Notes: generated by a model from the letters alone, not told the origin. 64,000 nt of DNA from Cryptomeria japonica (GCF_030272615.1 NC_081410.1:285075957-285139956), one strand, 5' to 3'. Positions 44,585 through 57,190 are shown, counted from the stretch's first letter. Made by a program: numbers and translations.

Positions 44585-45416
44585 ATTTTTGTTTGAATTT
44601 AGCTCGCTTGATATTCTCTACTTCCTTGACTTCAGCTATGGTTGCTTGGGCTTTCTTTCTTTCCGGGCAGAACCTGTGAGTGTGTCCAAATTTATCACAC
44701 CTATAGCATTGAATCTTGGAGAAGTCTCTGTTTGTGTGATTTTGATTGTTATTTCCTCTCTTCCGTTTGAACTTATTTTTCTTCCCTTTGTTGCTTGTGT
44801 TAGCATGTAGTGCTTGAATTTCTCCCTCTTTGTTTGGACCCATCCCTCTTGTAATTAGTCGAGATTCTTCTTGAGTGCAATCCTTCTTGAGTTGATCGAA
44901 TTTCGGTAGTGTAGGTCGAGCACTAATGCCTTAAATAAAGGATTCCCAATTGGATGGTAATCCCTTAAGTGCTATTAGAGATAGCTCCATATCATCTACA
45001 TTATTTCCAATAGTTGACAATTGGTCTTTCAACTCTGAAATCCTCATGAAATAGGATGTGATTGTTTCTCCTTTGTTCATTTTGATATGCATTAATTGTT
45101 GTTTTAAAGTAAGTAATCTGCTTGCATTATTTATTTCATATGTATTTTGGATAGTCTTGAACATATCATAAGCTGTAGTTAGTTTTGATATGGTTGGAAG
45201 AATGTGATCTTTAACAGCATCAATTATTATTTTCTTAGCCTTGTTGTTGTGTCTTTTCCAGGTTGTTTTCTTTGGTTCGTCTTCGGGCATCTTAGTGTCT
45301 TCTTCTATATATGCATCCAATTCAAGTTCTTGAAGAATTGCTATTATTTGAATTTTCCATGAGACAAAGTTGGATGCACCTTCGAGTGTATCCTCCACTC
45401 TAACACCGTTCACCAT
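44568..45416 (-). pseudogene. gag: Copia gag of element 2, one internal stop
   Basis: Starts MVNGVRVEDTLEGASNF. UBN2-type capsid with HIKMNKGETITSYF and LKGLPSNWESFI, then TAA at about 44931 where element 1 has Gln. It resumes in the same frame and reaches the zinc knuckle CYRCDKFGHTHRFC. Ends VDNR, overlapping the start of pol in another frame. Confidence 0.92.
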
Positions 45417-45499
45417 GATTGTTCTTCCTTTGATTCTGAATGCATGTCTGAATTTTAATTAAAAATGTCACTATCTTTATTTATTTCTCTACCAACTTG

Positions 45500-45511
45500 G
45501 CTCTGATACCA
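45500..45511 (-). other. Primer binding site, tRNA-iMet (Copia 2)
   Basis: Minus strand TGGTATCAGAGC abuts the LTR. Confidence 0.95.
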
Positions 45512-46238
45512 TGTTAAGGAATATAGATCAGTGATAGAGAAAAACAATAGTCTTTTAATCTCAATGTATATCTGATATTTACTTTCAGACATTATCACAG
45601 AATTTAGATATTCTTTCATAAGAATAATCTCAGATTTGATCTGAGAATACAATAAGAATAATGCTATATAGTAAGAGTAGACTTTCAAAGTGATCGCTGA
45701 TATGTATATATTGATCACTGATATATATATATTCGATTCTGTCAAATTATAACTGATGAATATAAATTATCGACTGCTTGCTGTATAATGTAATTGCCAT
45801 TGTTATTGATTATATTGTTTTCAGCAAGCATCGATATCATTGTGCATATATATTGGTGAAGGGTTATGTCTATGTAGGGGCATGACCCCTCATGACCCTA
45901 CGTAGCCATAACACTTCAACATATTAGTAATCATCATTAGTTATTCACCGAAGCATTTATCGTGCTCGATACTATCGTGCTTAACAATATCAATTCGGTG
46001 ATATTAGTATTGAACGTGACTTCAACTTCATGTCTTGATAGTCATCAGATAATACAATGATAACGGTCATTCATCTGTCGTAAGGCAGTCAGCAATATGT
46101 TAATGTTACTTTCATTCAATATATATATATATATATATGTATGTGATTTTAATTGAAATGATATATATATATATATATATATTAGTTTACCTATAATATA
46201 TTGCTTGCTTCAATCCGAATGAGGCTACATCCTTAACA
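45512..46238 (-). repeat. 5' LTR of Copia element 2
   Basis: 727 bp, on the minus strand TGTTAAGGATGTAGCC...TTCCTTAACA. Confidence 0.95.
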
Positions 46239-46243
46239 AGAAA

Positions 46244-46935
46244 CATATTTTTGAGTGGATAAAATGATTTCCCTACTTTTGGTAATCCTAATGCTATGTT
46301 GTGCAGATTCTTCCCATTATGATTACAAAATACTAACAAAAACTTTGGAAAGGCCTAAAAATTCAGGGTGCTTACACAACTTATGAAATGTGCCCACCAA
46401 TGATGAGTTTTCATATCCATACTACTCCCAGACTTGAAGATATTAAAATGACTACCATTACTATGTCACTAATTATACTCTATACTATATTTTTTTATTT
46501 TGAGACAAACAAAAGTTCTTAGATGAAACACTACAAAGCCATGGCTAGCAAGATTTTTAGCCTTTATACACTCAGTTTATCCTCAAATTCTGCAAAATGC
46601 ATAACAGTGATTTTGTTGACAAGAAAACTCTATTCCTCATCATTACAAAAACCTATGTTCATCCCTGGGGTTCTTTCAAGAGTATCCACCTTGGTGATAC
46701 CCGAAGGACACAGGGATGGCTTATGGACATCCCTTGGCAATCCCTATTTTTTTATTTTTTGCCCTAGAAGTTTCTAAGATGGGGGGAGGGGGGCAAGTAG
46801 GGCATAGTCAGGCCTCTAAACGAAATCACCAGATTATTCTCCAAATTGTATCCCTCAACAATGTGGAGAATGTTGCCTACAAGGGTTTCGTCCTGACCAA
46901 CCAAAGATGAAGAAGCAATCTCCTCCAAATAGAAG
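46244..46935. other. No recognisable gene
   Basis: The short frames 46523-46777 and 46716-46910 lack known motifs. A stretch near 46700-46800 (GGACACAGGGATGGC, G-rich run) looks like diverged repeat. Confidence 0.4.
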
Positions 46936-47960
46936 TGTTGATGCGGGAAATTGTATTGCTACTCTTTCAGTCAACATAGAATAGAATGCTAAGTATCTTA
47001 TCCTCTCTTGCATAAGGAAGTTTCTAGTGCTACTAAGGACGATCACAAGAAAGCAACCTCAAGGTTTATAATGTCAAGTCTTGACATCTTAGGATAGTTC
47101 AGCGGTGATGTGTTTTGCTGGTAAACACAAGGGGACTTATGAATACAACAATCTAGTATGCATCTAACGATGCTTTGAATCTCAACCTAGGGAAAATAAA
47201 AGCAAAAGAGATAAGTTTTAGGGATCCTATGGACAATGGTAGTAACAGTTGGTGTTGCGGGTAGACAAATTTCAAATAAACTAACCCCTACTTAGCCAGA
47301 GATATACTCACAACACCATAGAGATAATGCAAGCTCCTAGGAAATCAAATATTTTCAGACTATGGACATTCATCCAGGCACCCACCCAATTCTAGCGCAA
47401 CCTGAAGCAAACACCTATAGTTGAACTAAACACAATAAAAATGTTCAGACTAACCATGCACGAGGACCTACAATCAGCAAACCTCCAATGGTATGAACCT
47501 GAAATCACATCAAATACCCTCACACTTCACCATTAAAATCACTGAACTCTAACTAACCAACTGAAGAGAAACCATGCAAACAAATTAAGACAAACAACAA
47601 AACATCATGCTTCAATGTTCCATTTATTTGTTTTAACTGCCTTTACAACAATTTCTTTCCAACAGTTCTATTCTACTTCTACTCCTAATCTATTAACTGT
47701 CTAACTCTAAAATTCTAACCATCTAAACCTTTACAAAAGAGAGGCACTGGCCTTTTATAAGTTTTACAATTTGAATTAGTGGTCAAGATTGAAACCATCC
47801 AATGGTTGCAATCTGCCTTCTAGAAGCCTGACAGCTTTAACCCATGCCTAGTAACTTCCATAACTTCCCAGCTGCCACTTCAATCATTTCCTCAGCTACC
47901 TACAACTGTTTTCAATCAGTTTTGCAAATCAGGTAGCTTAGGGTGTAACTAACCTGTGTA
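46936..47960 (-). repeat. Diverged family A-like LTR fragment
   Basis: Plus strand begins TGTTGATGCGGG. It shares AAGTATCTTATCCTCTCTTG (46990), ACACAAGGGGACTTA, AAACCATGCA, a TTTACAACAATTTCT block and CCTTTACAAA...GAG with solo LTR A1 in the same order. The outer end not located. Confidence 0.6.
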
Positions 47961-48050
47961 CCCCCTCTGTTTTAAATTACATTAGTGGGGCCCACAGGTA
48001 GTCACATTACAATAAGGCAATTCTGTTTTACAAACAAAATAATTTTCTGA

Positions 48051-49751
48051 TGTGCATTTTCTTCTATGCACTTCTAATTCTGCATACTTTGGATAGCATT
48101 ATGTGTGTCTTCATCAAATTGAATCATCTTGTGCTTCTCTCCCAGCCATATGTCGTTGATTGATGAAGCCCCATCTAGATGTTGTTCTTCAGTAGAGGCG
48201 AGATTTCCCATCTTCAACTCGCACTCCAAACTTCCTTTGAATCCAACGCCATGTTGTTGCCTCTTGGTGCCATTCATCCTGCACAAACAAGTGAATACAG
48301 GATCAACGATCCCTTCATTTATTTGCTTTGCTCTTTTAAATGTTCTCCTTACTCATGCTTATGTTTAAACTTCAACCTACCTGCACCCATTTTGAAGTTG
48401 GGGAAGCCTTTTGGCAATGTTAATGAATTCCCCTCCCCCCCTTTCGCATTTTATTAACACTGGTGATTTCGATATATTGATCAGTGTTTGAAGGCAAAAT
48501 ATGAAAAGGTGATATGAAGGCAAAAATAAGGTGTTCTATGCTTTTGAAACATCGAGCTTTATTTTATGTCTTCCATCCTAACCTTGAACTCTTGAGATAT
48601 TCCTCGGCCTTTAAAAGGCGAAATAACAAAATGCCATTGGAACTTTATTCAATTTGACTCTGATTTTACTTATGTGACTTGCTTATTTTGGCGTTTGGAA
48701 TGAGATTTCGGTATTTTTATCGATCCCTTGCAAGGTGAATAAAAAGTCATCTCTTCCTTGGAAAAGAAAGAAACAAACAAAAGTTCGAATCTTTTATTTC
48801 TTTGCCTTGGTCACTTGAACACTTAACATTTTAGGGCTTTCATCAGGATTATTACCGGCCAATTTGAAGACGATATATAAAAAAAAGGGAAGCCCGATGC
48901 TAACTATCATTTGTTCAAATCTCTTAAGCATCGCGTGGGTACCCTCGACACTTTATCAGTATTGGCAGAGGTCGAAATGGAGTGCTTGACTTGGGCATGA
49001 CCTCAAACTCTATTTCGTGTGCTGAATGTTTCGATTTTCACTTGCTTGACATTTTTGGTGCAATTCATCGAGGGTTATTTTCGGCTCTTATCTCAACATT
49101 TTTGATGGGGGATTAAGGCACAATATTAAGCTTTCTTTTTAATGCCCAAGCCTCACACCTTTTCAATGAAGCTCATGAAATATATCGCCCCTACCCTAAG
49201 ACTTCGATTTTGGGATTCTTTTCTGCCTTTACGGATGAGAAATATCAAACTCAATCTTTATCTGACCTAGCACTTTCGGGTTTTTGCAAAACGACCCACT
49301 TTTTCGGTATATTATCGGCCATGGAAGGCTCAATAATGAAGGGACAACTTAATATTACAAACTCCTTACGCTGGTCAATATCGCATTTTGGCCCTATTGA
49401 CTTTGTGCAAAGTCTGGGTTTTTCATCAGCACTTTACTGGCATGGGCATCTTCTCTTTTATGGAGGCAAACAGAACAGGGTCCCTGTCTTAGACAGAGTG
49501 TGGAGGTGCAACGCACAACAAGAAGCAATATCAAAAATCAAACTCAACATCCCCTAAAATGAGAGCCCCAATCCTCCATTTATAACTTTTGAGAGTTATT
49601 TTACGGAAAAAGTATTTTTTTTCTTTTTGGCTGCCTTTTTGAAAAACACACTTTTTGCTTTTTTGTTGCTTTTTTGAAAAAAACACCTACTTTTTGCTAT
49701 TTTTCTACAAAAGTACTTTTTTTCTATTAAAATAACGATAAAATTAAATTT
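48051..49751. other. Unassigned sequence with short ORFs
   Basis: A minus-strand frame 48074-48286 (MNGTKRQQHGVGFKG...) and plus frames 48129-48457 and 49210-49557 show no known domain. 49560-49751 is T-rich with TTTTTGCTT repeats. Function and origin unknown. Confidence 0.35.
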
Positions 49752-49767
49752 TTAATTTAACTATATT

Positions 49768-49894
49768 TTTTTTTTATAGGTAATAGGCCGAAGCCGATAA
49801 GGTGTACATAACCTACCCCCTTTGTGCGATTTGAACTTGTGACCTCTATTTCAAGAGCACAAGTTCTCCACCACTAGGCCAACTCAAGTTGTAC
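49768..49894 (-). mobile_element. tRNA-derived SINE with 16-bp target duplication
   Basis: On the minus strand: an A box TGGCCTAGTGG (49871-49881), a B box AAGTTCAAATC (49828-49838), a unique body and an A-rich tail (plus-strand T run at 49768-49775). The duplication TTAATTTAACTATATT is perfect on both sides (49752-49767 and 49895-49910). Length about 127 bp. The body contains a CCGATAAGG-type 3' region typical of plant SINEs. Pol III transcription and LINE-mediated retroposition are inferred from family knowledge. Confidence 0.92.
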
Positions 49895-49910
49895 TTAATT
49901 TAACTATATT

Positions 49911-50344
49911 AAATAATAGCTTATCAATATTTTATTTAAAACCACCGAATTATATAAATAGTTAGTTTGAGAGTCATCAAAACTAAACCCACCAACAATA
50001 CTAAAAATAGTAACCCTGACAACTATCCCATTCAGTACTCAAAACTCACAAAAAATAGTAAATATTGGAAGACTAACCAAACATCACTCCAAAAAAGGGC
50101 ATTCTACCCATAATTTCGATGGGAGCTCAACTAACCCTCAAATACTATCAAACTGCTTGATAAACTGCCTCCAAGGTTCCCTAACCTAAACTTTGTTGTC
50201 CTCATTTTTTAATTTTCAAAAATGTGACAACCCTTACAAAATTTTGGTTTCATTGTGTTGTTTTTGTCTCCAAGCCATGCTTTACGAGGTGCAAAACTCA
50301 CATTTGTTAGTGTCAAATCATTGGGGGGTGTCTTTGTCAAATCA
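49911..50344. other. No gene; ACTAAAAATAGTAA repeats
   Basis: Short palindromic CTAAAAATAGTAA motifs near 49999 and 50052 echo those at 30170-30300. Confidence 0.4.
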
Positions 50345-50609
50345 TTTGGGTGTGTCTAATACATACTTTCTAGAAGTTCCAAGTGCCATAGCATTCTTAT
50401 TAAGCCATTCAATTTGAGCATTAGGCCTTAGGATCAGGTGGTGCTGTAATAGTTTCATTTACATAATGAATGAGTCCTTTTTCCATTAGTTTACTCCATG
50501 CCTTAATCTTCCATGATGCATAATTATGAGGAGTTAAAAGTGGAAATTTAGGAGAACCCATAGAACCAAAATGAAAAAACACAAGATAGAGAGAGGCACA
50601 ATCACACAA
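50345..50609 (-). pseudogene. gag: Copia gag N-terminal relic
   Basis: Contains LLTPHNYASWKIKAWSKLM and HYVNETITAPPDPKA, the start of a UBN2-type Copia capsid (position N-terminal W, Y-A-W-K motif). After a TAA it continues one base out of frame as AQIEWLNKNAMALGTS. The rest of gag and all of pol are missing. Distinct from the gag of elements 1 and 2. Confidence 0.8.
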
Positions 50610-52242
50610 GACACCCCCCCAAAATACTCAATCAAGAAAACCCCACCAAAAAGGTGATTTGGTGCTTTATACTTAGTGCATATACAATGGGCCACTTGCA
50701 AAACAAGGCAAAGTGGACTTATAATTTCAATTTACAACTTCTCAAAATGATATATAAGAGACTTCAACAAATACTGCTAGTGATCTAATCTGAGATCCAA
50801 GCAAAATGCAAGTACCAAATAGGCCAAGAATGGCCAAATACTGAAAGTACAATTTCTACTCAAAATCACTGCAAACTAATGGCAGATTATGAAAGTAAAC
50901 GAAAAATTATGCACTTTCAAAAAAAATGGCACCTAAAAAGGACGTCGTATGACCCCAAACGAAGCCTCTGAAGTTGCAAAATCGGGGATTAGACAGGTAC
51001 AGTCATGAAGATCTGCAATTTCTGAAAAATCCGTCCATCAAAATCAAAAAATTCTTTCAACACTGCGAAGAGCACGAAATTCTAGCCCATTTCAAAAAAA
51101 ATTGCACCAAAAAAGGAGCAAAAAAGAGCAAGATATGGCCTTCCAAAGATGAACTGCAAAACAAAAAGCTCAATGAGAGGGGCATGCAAAAAATTTTGAA
51201 AAATGATGACGTCAGCGAACTGCGCATTTAAATTTGACGGTCGTATGACCGTCGCAAAAACCTCACCTCCCCTAGTGATTGTGCGTCCGTACGATACAGA
51301 CTGCTGACGTGGACCAACTGAATACTACCAGTTGTTGTACAGACTGTACGGTCATATGACTAGGCAGTGACGTGTCCTGTATGGATGATCGCGTGGCACT
51401 GTGTGGGCAGTACGACCTGCTAAGTTGGCAGACGAGGTGTCGCCACGTGGCAGTGTTCTGTTGATTTGGCAGGTGTTTGTGTGGCAGGGAGGCTGCTCGG
51501 AGGCCGTCCGATGACGAGGTCCGCGTGCCAAGGGTGGCGGGGCTGCGTGGTGTCGAGTGGCAGAGGCTCGTGTGGTGGTCGGTTGTCCGACGGGAAGATC
51601 ACAGAGGAGACGGCGAGATCACCGGAACAAGAACAGACGAAAGGCAACAACCGACGGGAAGCTCACGGAGCAGGGCCGGGAGGAAGCTGTCGAAGCCCGG
51701 CAAGGAAGTCAATGACCGATGTCGGGAGTTGCCGGTAGGCAGGGCGGGTGCTGGAATGCGGGAGGAGCAGGAAGGTCACCGGCAATGGCAGCGGGACAGT
51801 CGGGAGTAGACTGTGGTGTACGGCCCTACAACTTGCAACCTGCAGAGTACGGAGATCATGGGGGTGGTCTGCAAACCCCCCAAAAAAAAATTTATTTTTT
51901 TTGTATATTTTTTTTATTATCGCTTTTTCGAAAAAAAAATTATTTTATTTTTTTTGAAAATTTTCCGAATTTTTTTGTGGAATAATAAAAAAAAAAATTG
52001 GCAGAAAATATATTTTTTTTAAAAAACATTTCAAAATCCATACAAATATAGCCAAAATAGGCAAAAAAAATCTCTCACCAAATATAGTCGACTTTATAGT
52101 CAAAATTTATGGAAATGGCCTCCTGGATGCAACCGTGATGTCCAAATCGCTGTATGACACCCCAAAAAATAGCACCTCCCCAGATCCGAAAATTGAAGCC
52201 TCCAAAAACGCCTCTCCAAGACAAATCATAGAAGCCCTTTGG
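50610..52242 (-). other. Untranslated leader of truncated Copia, with GC-rich block
   Basis: Lies between the 5' LTR and gag. 51400-51860 is conspicuously GC- and CpG-rich against the AT-rich window. An 18-base hairpin GACGGTC/GACCGTC sits at 51236-51253. 51880-52020 is a poly-T/A tract. Plus-strand frames here (51466-51809) are on the wrong strand for the element and have no recognised domain. Confidence 0.5.
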
Positions 52243-52254
52243 GCTCTGATACCA
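52243..52254 (-). other. Primer binding site, tRNA-iMet (truncated Copia)
   Basis: Minus strand TGGTATCAGAGC abuts the LTR terminus at 52255. Confidence 0.9.
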
Positions 52255-52473
52255 TGTGACATTTTCCCAAGATCAAGGGCTCAATGAAAAATACAATAGA
52301 GAGACAAAATAAATGATAGAAATAAACTGTATTCTATCAAGAGAAAATACTGATCAACTGGATCATCAATTGTTACATACAATGAATATGAATCTGCTAT
52401 ATGGATATGTGAGCACACAAACATGACATGTGGCTCAATAAGAAACAAGGGTAGGTAGGAGATAGGTGTGGGT

Positions 52474-53355
52474 TGTTGAAATAGTAGCTAGCTCGTATAC
52501 CTATCTATTGTATTTTAATGTTGTCAATGACAATTAAAATACACATGTATTATCTATTATGTAAATTGAACTTAGGGCTGGGCCCAAATACATGTGACTT
52601 GTAATTATGTCTTGTTTGGGCAAGACCTATATATAATGTAACTTGTGGATAGGACAGGCCTTATAAATGTAACTTGCAATTTGGTCTGACCCTAATTGGG
52701 CGATGTAACTTGTGGTCCTATACTGAATGTAACTTGTAGATAGGGTAGACCCAAATGTAACAATTAACTATGTTTTGGGCTGGGCTCAATTGTAACGTGG
52801 TGGCTATTGGGCTAGACCCAATACCTAACGTGGGAAAATGTATGATAATAATTATTTATCTTGCAAGCCGACTTGAGGATGTTTAGCGCCAAAAAGGATG
52901 GTATATAATCCACTTGAAGATGAAGTCATTTACACAATCATTCTTAGAAAATGCAATCTGCTCTCCTACATTTTAGCGAACTCTTCACTTGTGCGAATTC
53001 AGTCAAGGATATTGTTGGGCGAAGTTGTCAAGGTCTTCTGCAATTCTACTCCAGCCTGTTGTTGTCATCTGCTGCTGATCCTCTCTTTTGGTCATCTACT
53101 TTTGATTAGGGCTGCATCCTTCATTACCTTGTCAACTTGCTGTTTGGACAGCAATCTGAGATAAGTTTGCTGTATTGTAATTGCCTACAATTGAGATAAT
53201 ACATATCATATTTAAGGCTGGGTTTTTCACTCCAAGAGGGAGGTTTTCCCAGGGTATTGGTGTCTTGTGTCTTGTGTTTTATTACTATTACTGTTTATTC
53301 ACAGTCTGATTATAATTAATTGGTTAGATTCACATCTGATTGCTTGAAATTAACA
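52474..53355 (+). repeat. 5' LTR of Copia element 3
   Basis: 882 bp, TGTTGAAATAG...AAATTAACA, with several ATGTAACTTGT repeats and TGGGTTTTTCACTCC near the 3' end. Confidence 0.95.
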
Positions 53356-53367
53356 TGGTATCAGAGT

Positions 53368-55700
53368 CAAGTTCGTACTAACCAGTGATCAGATTTAATC
53401 ATGCATTTTGTTATTTCATCTTTGTGTGCCCTCGAGCTAGGGCACGCAGGGCAACTAGGGCTTGTGGCATCATGATGGTAGTTTGGAGGTGGTTACCTAC
53501 AGTATGAGCACAACATGAAACATGAGGTGGTTTCAAGTGTTTTCGTTTCCCTAAACTTTATCGTTGTTTGTATAATCTGGAAAAAGGTTATTGTGTTACT
53601 AGAGTTGCGTATTGTTGTTTATCTCTGCATTATTCTGGTTTTGCTTGTGTTAAACTTATATTTTGAAAAACAAGTTTAGCTATGTATTAAGGGAAGATTA
53701 TTTGCAATTGTTCATAAAACCCTAGTATGGGTTTCGCCTCTGAAGTAACATTTTTGTTAAATGTATTTAGTTTTGTTTTGTAAGCCCTTGTTAGGGCTTG
53801 TTGCAAGAAAAGATATATAATCTTTGTTATGGAGCTAAACCCGTATGTTGTCCTCAAGACTTACTATGTTAAAAGTTAAGACTAGTATTCAAACCCTTGT
53901 TCAGGTATACTGGTTGGAATAGACAGTGGTTAATGTTGTTCATGTAAACCCTAGTTCAAGTTCCCTTTTATATATTGTATACCCCAGTGTTATGAATTGA
54001 GGGTTTGATTATTGTAATCTATGTTTATCATAGTTTTGCATACCCCTGTTCCAACTGGTTATTTAAAAGCATACTTCTTTTTTTAATTCTTAACCCTTGT
54101 TCGATGTCTCCGGCCTATGGTTTAGTTTGATCATTCAAGGATTTGTGGTTATATGATCAATGTTTACTTTTCAATAACACTAGTTTAGATTTGTTGCTCA
54201 GTTTTGGTGAAGTTGTATTATGGTAATAGGTTTTCTTCTATTCTGTTAAGATGATCACTATTTCAGTTGAGGAATTTCCGAGATGATTATTATTGTTTAT
54301 TTGTTAAAAGAAATTCAAAACGGATTTGAAAAGGAAGTACTATTTGTTAAGGTATTCAAGGACGCATTTGTATATTTTGTTTCTTTTATTTAAGAGGATG
54401 ACAGTTTTATTTCAGTTTTTGAATAAAGAACATTATATATGCATATTGTTGTAGGCATTCTTTGAGATGAGTTTAGTTGTATCAGAAAGTGATATCATTC
54501 TTGATTATAATCTATTGAGAGTTATTGATTTGCAGTGATTCAAATGCATGATTATTCTACTTTGTATATCAGCATATTGTGAAAATTTATACGGCACTAC
54601 AGTGCATTATTTCACTAAACTACATCATTGTATGTATAATGCATATGCTATAAGTTAACTTGCATTATATATGTTGTACCTTTGCTTCTGAATCTCAAGT
54701 GTTACGAGATTAGAAGATGTTATAAAAGTGATAGAGATGATACTCTGTATTTGTGTCATAACTATGATATGTACATAGTCTATCAAGGCATAATGGAAAT
54801 GTTGACTAATCTGTTGTGCAAGGTCCAAACCAAGCTTAGTTGACAATAGTGTTCCCATTTTGTAATCACTATGCTCAGATCTTAATATAAGAGGGTCCCA
54901 TTAGGGGACATTAAACACACACACACACATATATATACATATACCACCAGCAGTTGTTGGAATTTGGAGTGCTAAAAAGGGCAAATCTGAAAATAATATT
55001 AGACTGTTGTTTTATGCTTGATTCGAAGATTAATTCCTTTTGTTTGTTTGTTGTTGGATGACTAGAGGTTTGGTCTGAAATACCTTTATATCCTTTATCA
55101 GAATTATTTTGATTATACTGCAGCTTACTAATTGCTATTGATCCATGGAAGTATAGTTCTCTTTCAGGCTCTAACTATCATTGCTTGGTTAGTATCTTCA
55201 TTGGTAAGTATACTTCACTCTCCTTCTAAACATTCTATGTCACCATCATGTGGTACTTCACTATTAAAAGGTATTAGTAATTCCTCATCTATGATCTGAT
55301 TGAGTTTTTGTTATAACCTGTATGGTGATGTACAAGTTTCAGGTTGTATGCTACAGGTTGGCCTTTTTTTTAATTTGTGTCACATAAGTATTGTCTCAGC
55401 ATTCTATGTATCATTGGTTATATTGTTAAAAAGATGCATCTAACTTATCATGAATGTTGTGATCCTCACCCAAGGTCATTTTTATATAACCTCATATAAT
55501 AAGTGATGCATGTCGAGGGCCAAGGCCATACTGACATCAGAAATCCATAAGCTTGGATTGATGTGGCTTCAGAGGGAGCTTTGAAATAAGGCATGAGGAT
55601 CTTCACACTCAATTAGAAGAAGTTTGAAGATATGTCATGATCATAATTGCACCATGGGTCCAATTCATAAAAGGTGAAGTTGACATTTCTCATCCTTGTT
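53368..55700 (+). other. Non-coding interior of Copia element 3
   Basis: About 2.3 kb with no recognisable gag, protease or integrase. It has frequent CCCTAGTT/AACCCTTGTT short repeats (53730-54110) and a (CA)n(TA)n microsatellite at 54916-54945. Confidence 0.6.
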
Positions 55701-55779
55701 TATGAATACTTATGATACTATGATGCTTGGCTATCAGTCTGACATTGAGGATTAAGAGGGAGCCCTATGATCTTCAATA

Positions 55780-56590
55780 AAACTCTTGGTATGAAAGAGT
55801 ACTTGATAAGCCTAGGGTTTTGTAAAACTTGTTCCTTAAAGTATTTGAAATGTTAATTTCGATTCCTTATGTGGATGATCTAACTCTGACTGATAAAGAT
55901 AGTCTCATGATTTGATATAAGAAAGAATTAGCTCAGAATTGAGATGGAAGATCTAAAACTAAAATGCATTACTTCTAGGTTAGAAGTGTGGCGAGGATCT
56001 AATGAAATTATTCTAAGTCAAGTTTTCTATTGTTATAGAATTATGGATTGTAAACTTACATGGAAACTAACTTGAAGAAGTTGAGTATGTCTGCAGCCAA
56101 CTATGATCTTGCAGATTCATCTGAATAGAGGCAGGTTGATTGGTGAGTGTTTCAGCTAATCAAAGCTAAGCATATTTTGATATATTTGCAAGACACAATT
56201 GATTATGGGCTGAAGCTGCCATCATTAGAAGACTACTTAGGTTCAGATTGGTCAAGAAGTGTTACGAACAAGGAAAAACACTTCAAGCATTCACCCGCTG
56301 CGATCTCTTGAACCTACAGGAACAGTCCTCAGTTGCATTGAGTATTGCTAAAGCTAAATACATTGTTGCAAGTGTTGCATCAAGTTGTGTGCTTTCTCAA
56401 AATTCTTGTTATGTTGCTTTGATTTATCATCAGGGTTGTACAGAGATACCTGACAATTCAATGTTTTATGGCAGGACAATGTTGTGTTGCAGATGTTCTC
56501 ACCAAGTCTCTTGAAGCTTGAGTACTTCAAAAGATAGACTTGGAGTTGTGGAGAACACCGCCTTGGTTGAGAGGGAGTCTCAACCTCAGT
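55780..56590 (+). pseudogene. pol: Copia RT/RNase H remnant of element 3
   Basis: WYERV at about 55788, then PYVDDL at about 55865-55882 (RT active site YVDD), MHYF-GLEVWRGSNEIILSQ, and RNase H SSVALSIAKAKYIVAS near 56328-56375 where functional copies have STAEAEY. Many stops and frame changes. Confidence 0.75.
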
Positions 56591-56609
56591 GATACATTGT
56601 GTTGTATCA

Positions 56610-57190
56610 ACCACCCTCTGCGGGCAATGTAAGGTGGTAGTGTAATCTTCTCAGGGAGAAGAGTAATTGTTACCATCTTCTGCAGGCAATGTCAGATGGT
56701 AGAAAAGATCCTCTCCACCCTCTGCGGGCAATGTAAGGTGGATCCAGTCTATGCTTGTGTGCGAGCTGGAGGATTATGTTAAGTAGTTTCATTCTATGCT
56801 TGTGTGCAAGATGGAAGACTACAATATTCTGATTATGTTTATTCCATTCTTTGCTTGTGTGCAAGATGGAGGATTATTTTTATTAGATTCCATCATATGC
56901 TTGTGTGCAAGATGGAGGACTATGTTTTCATTTTATGCTTGTGTGCAAGATGGAGGACAATGGTTATGTAACTCCACTCTATGCTTGGGTGCAAGACGAA
57001 AGATTATGACAGTGTATCCCTCTCTGGGAGAAGGCTGAGGTGTAAGACCTCTTCCACCCTCTATGGGCAATGCAAGGTGGATCCATCCTCTGCGGGCAAT
57101 GCAAGATGGACATCATGATATTTATGTGTTTTATTGCAAGTATACTCTATGGAGCTTATACATTCATCCTTGCGGGCAATGGAAGATGAA
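56610..57190 (+). repeat. Array of about twelve covarying hairpins (Copia 3)
   Basis: Units start at 56610, 56671, 56714, 56743, 56787, 56843, 56889, 56927, 56973 (stem decayed), 57053, 57082 and 57163. One type has loop CTCTGCGGGCAATGTAA, the other TCTATGCTTGTGTGCAAG. Closing stems change in pairs: TCCACC/GGTGGA, TCCATC/GATGGA, TTCATC/GATGAA, TCCAG/CTGGA, TACCATC/GATGGTA. It lies between the RNase H relic and the 3' LTR. Confidence 0.9.

Larger units (their letters stand above)
40044..46238 (-). mobile_element. Copia retrotransposon element 2, nearly intact (6,195 bp)
   Basis: LTRs 40044-40796 and 45512-46238, tRNA-iMet primer site, gag and pol in Copia order, polypurine tract. Flanks are AAAAA (40039-40043) and AGAAA (46239-46243), an imperfect 5-bp duplication. 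Only one stop in gag, one gag/pol frame change and two stops in pol, so it is the best preserved element here. Same lineage as element 1 by protein motifs and by shared 3' hairpins. Confidence 0.95.

Noticed and set aside
46523-46910. Possible host exons in ORFs between Copia 2 and the LTR A-like fragment
   Set aside because: No SAC or other conserved protein blocks, and no convincing splice-site pairing.
49828-49881. tRNA gene
   Set aside because: A and B boxes are present but no cloverleaf; the A-rich tail and 16-bp duplication show a tRNA-derived SINE.
51466-51985. Plus-strand ORFs in the GC-rich block
   Set aside because: High GC lowers stop frequency; the block lies in the leader of a minus-strand Copia and the peptides show no domain.
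56796-57038. ORF with repeated CVQDGG peptide
   Set aside because: Translation of the Copia 3 hairpin array; the conservation is in base pairing, not in protein.
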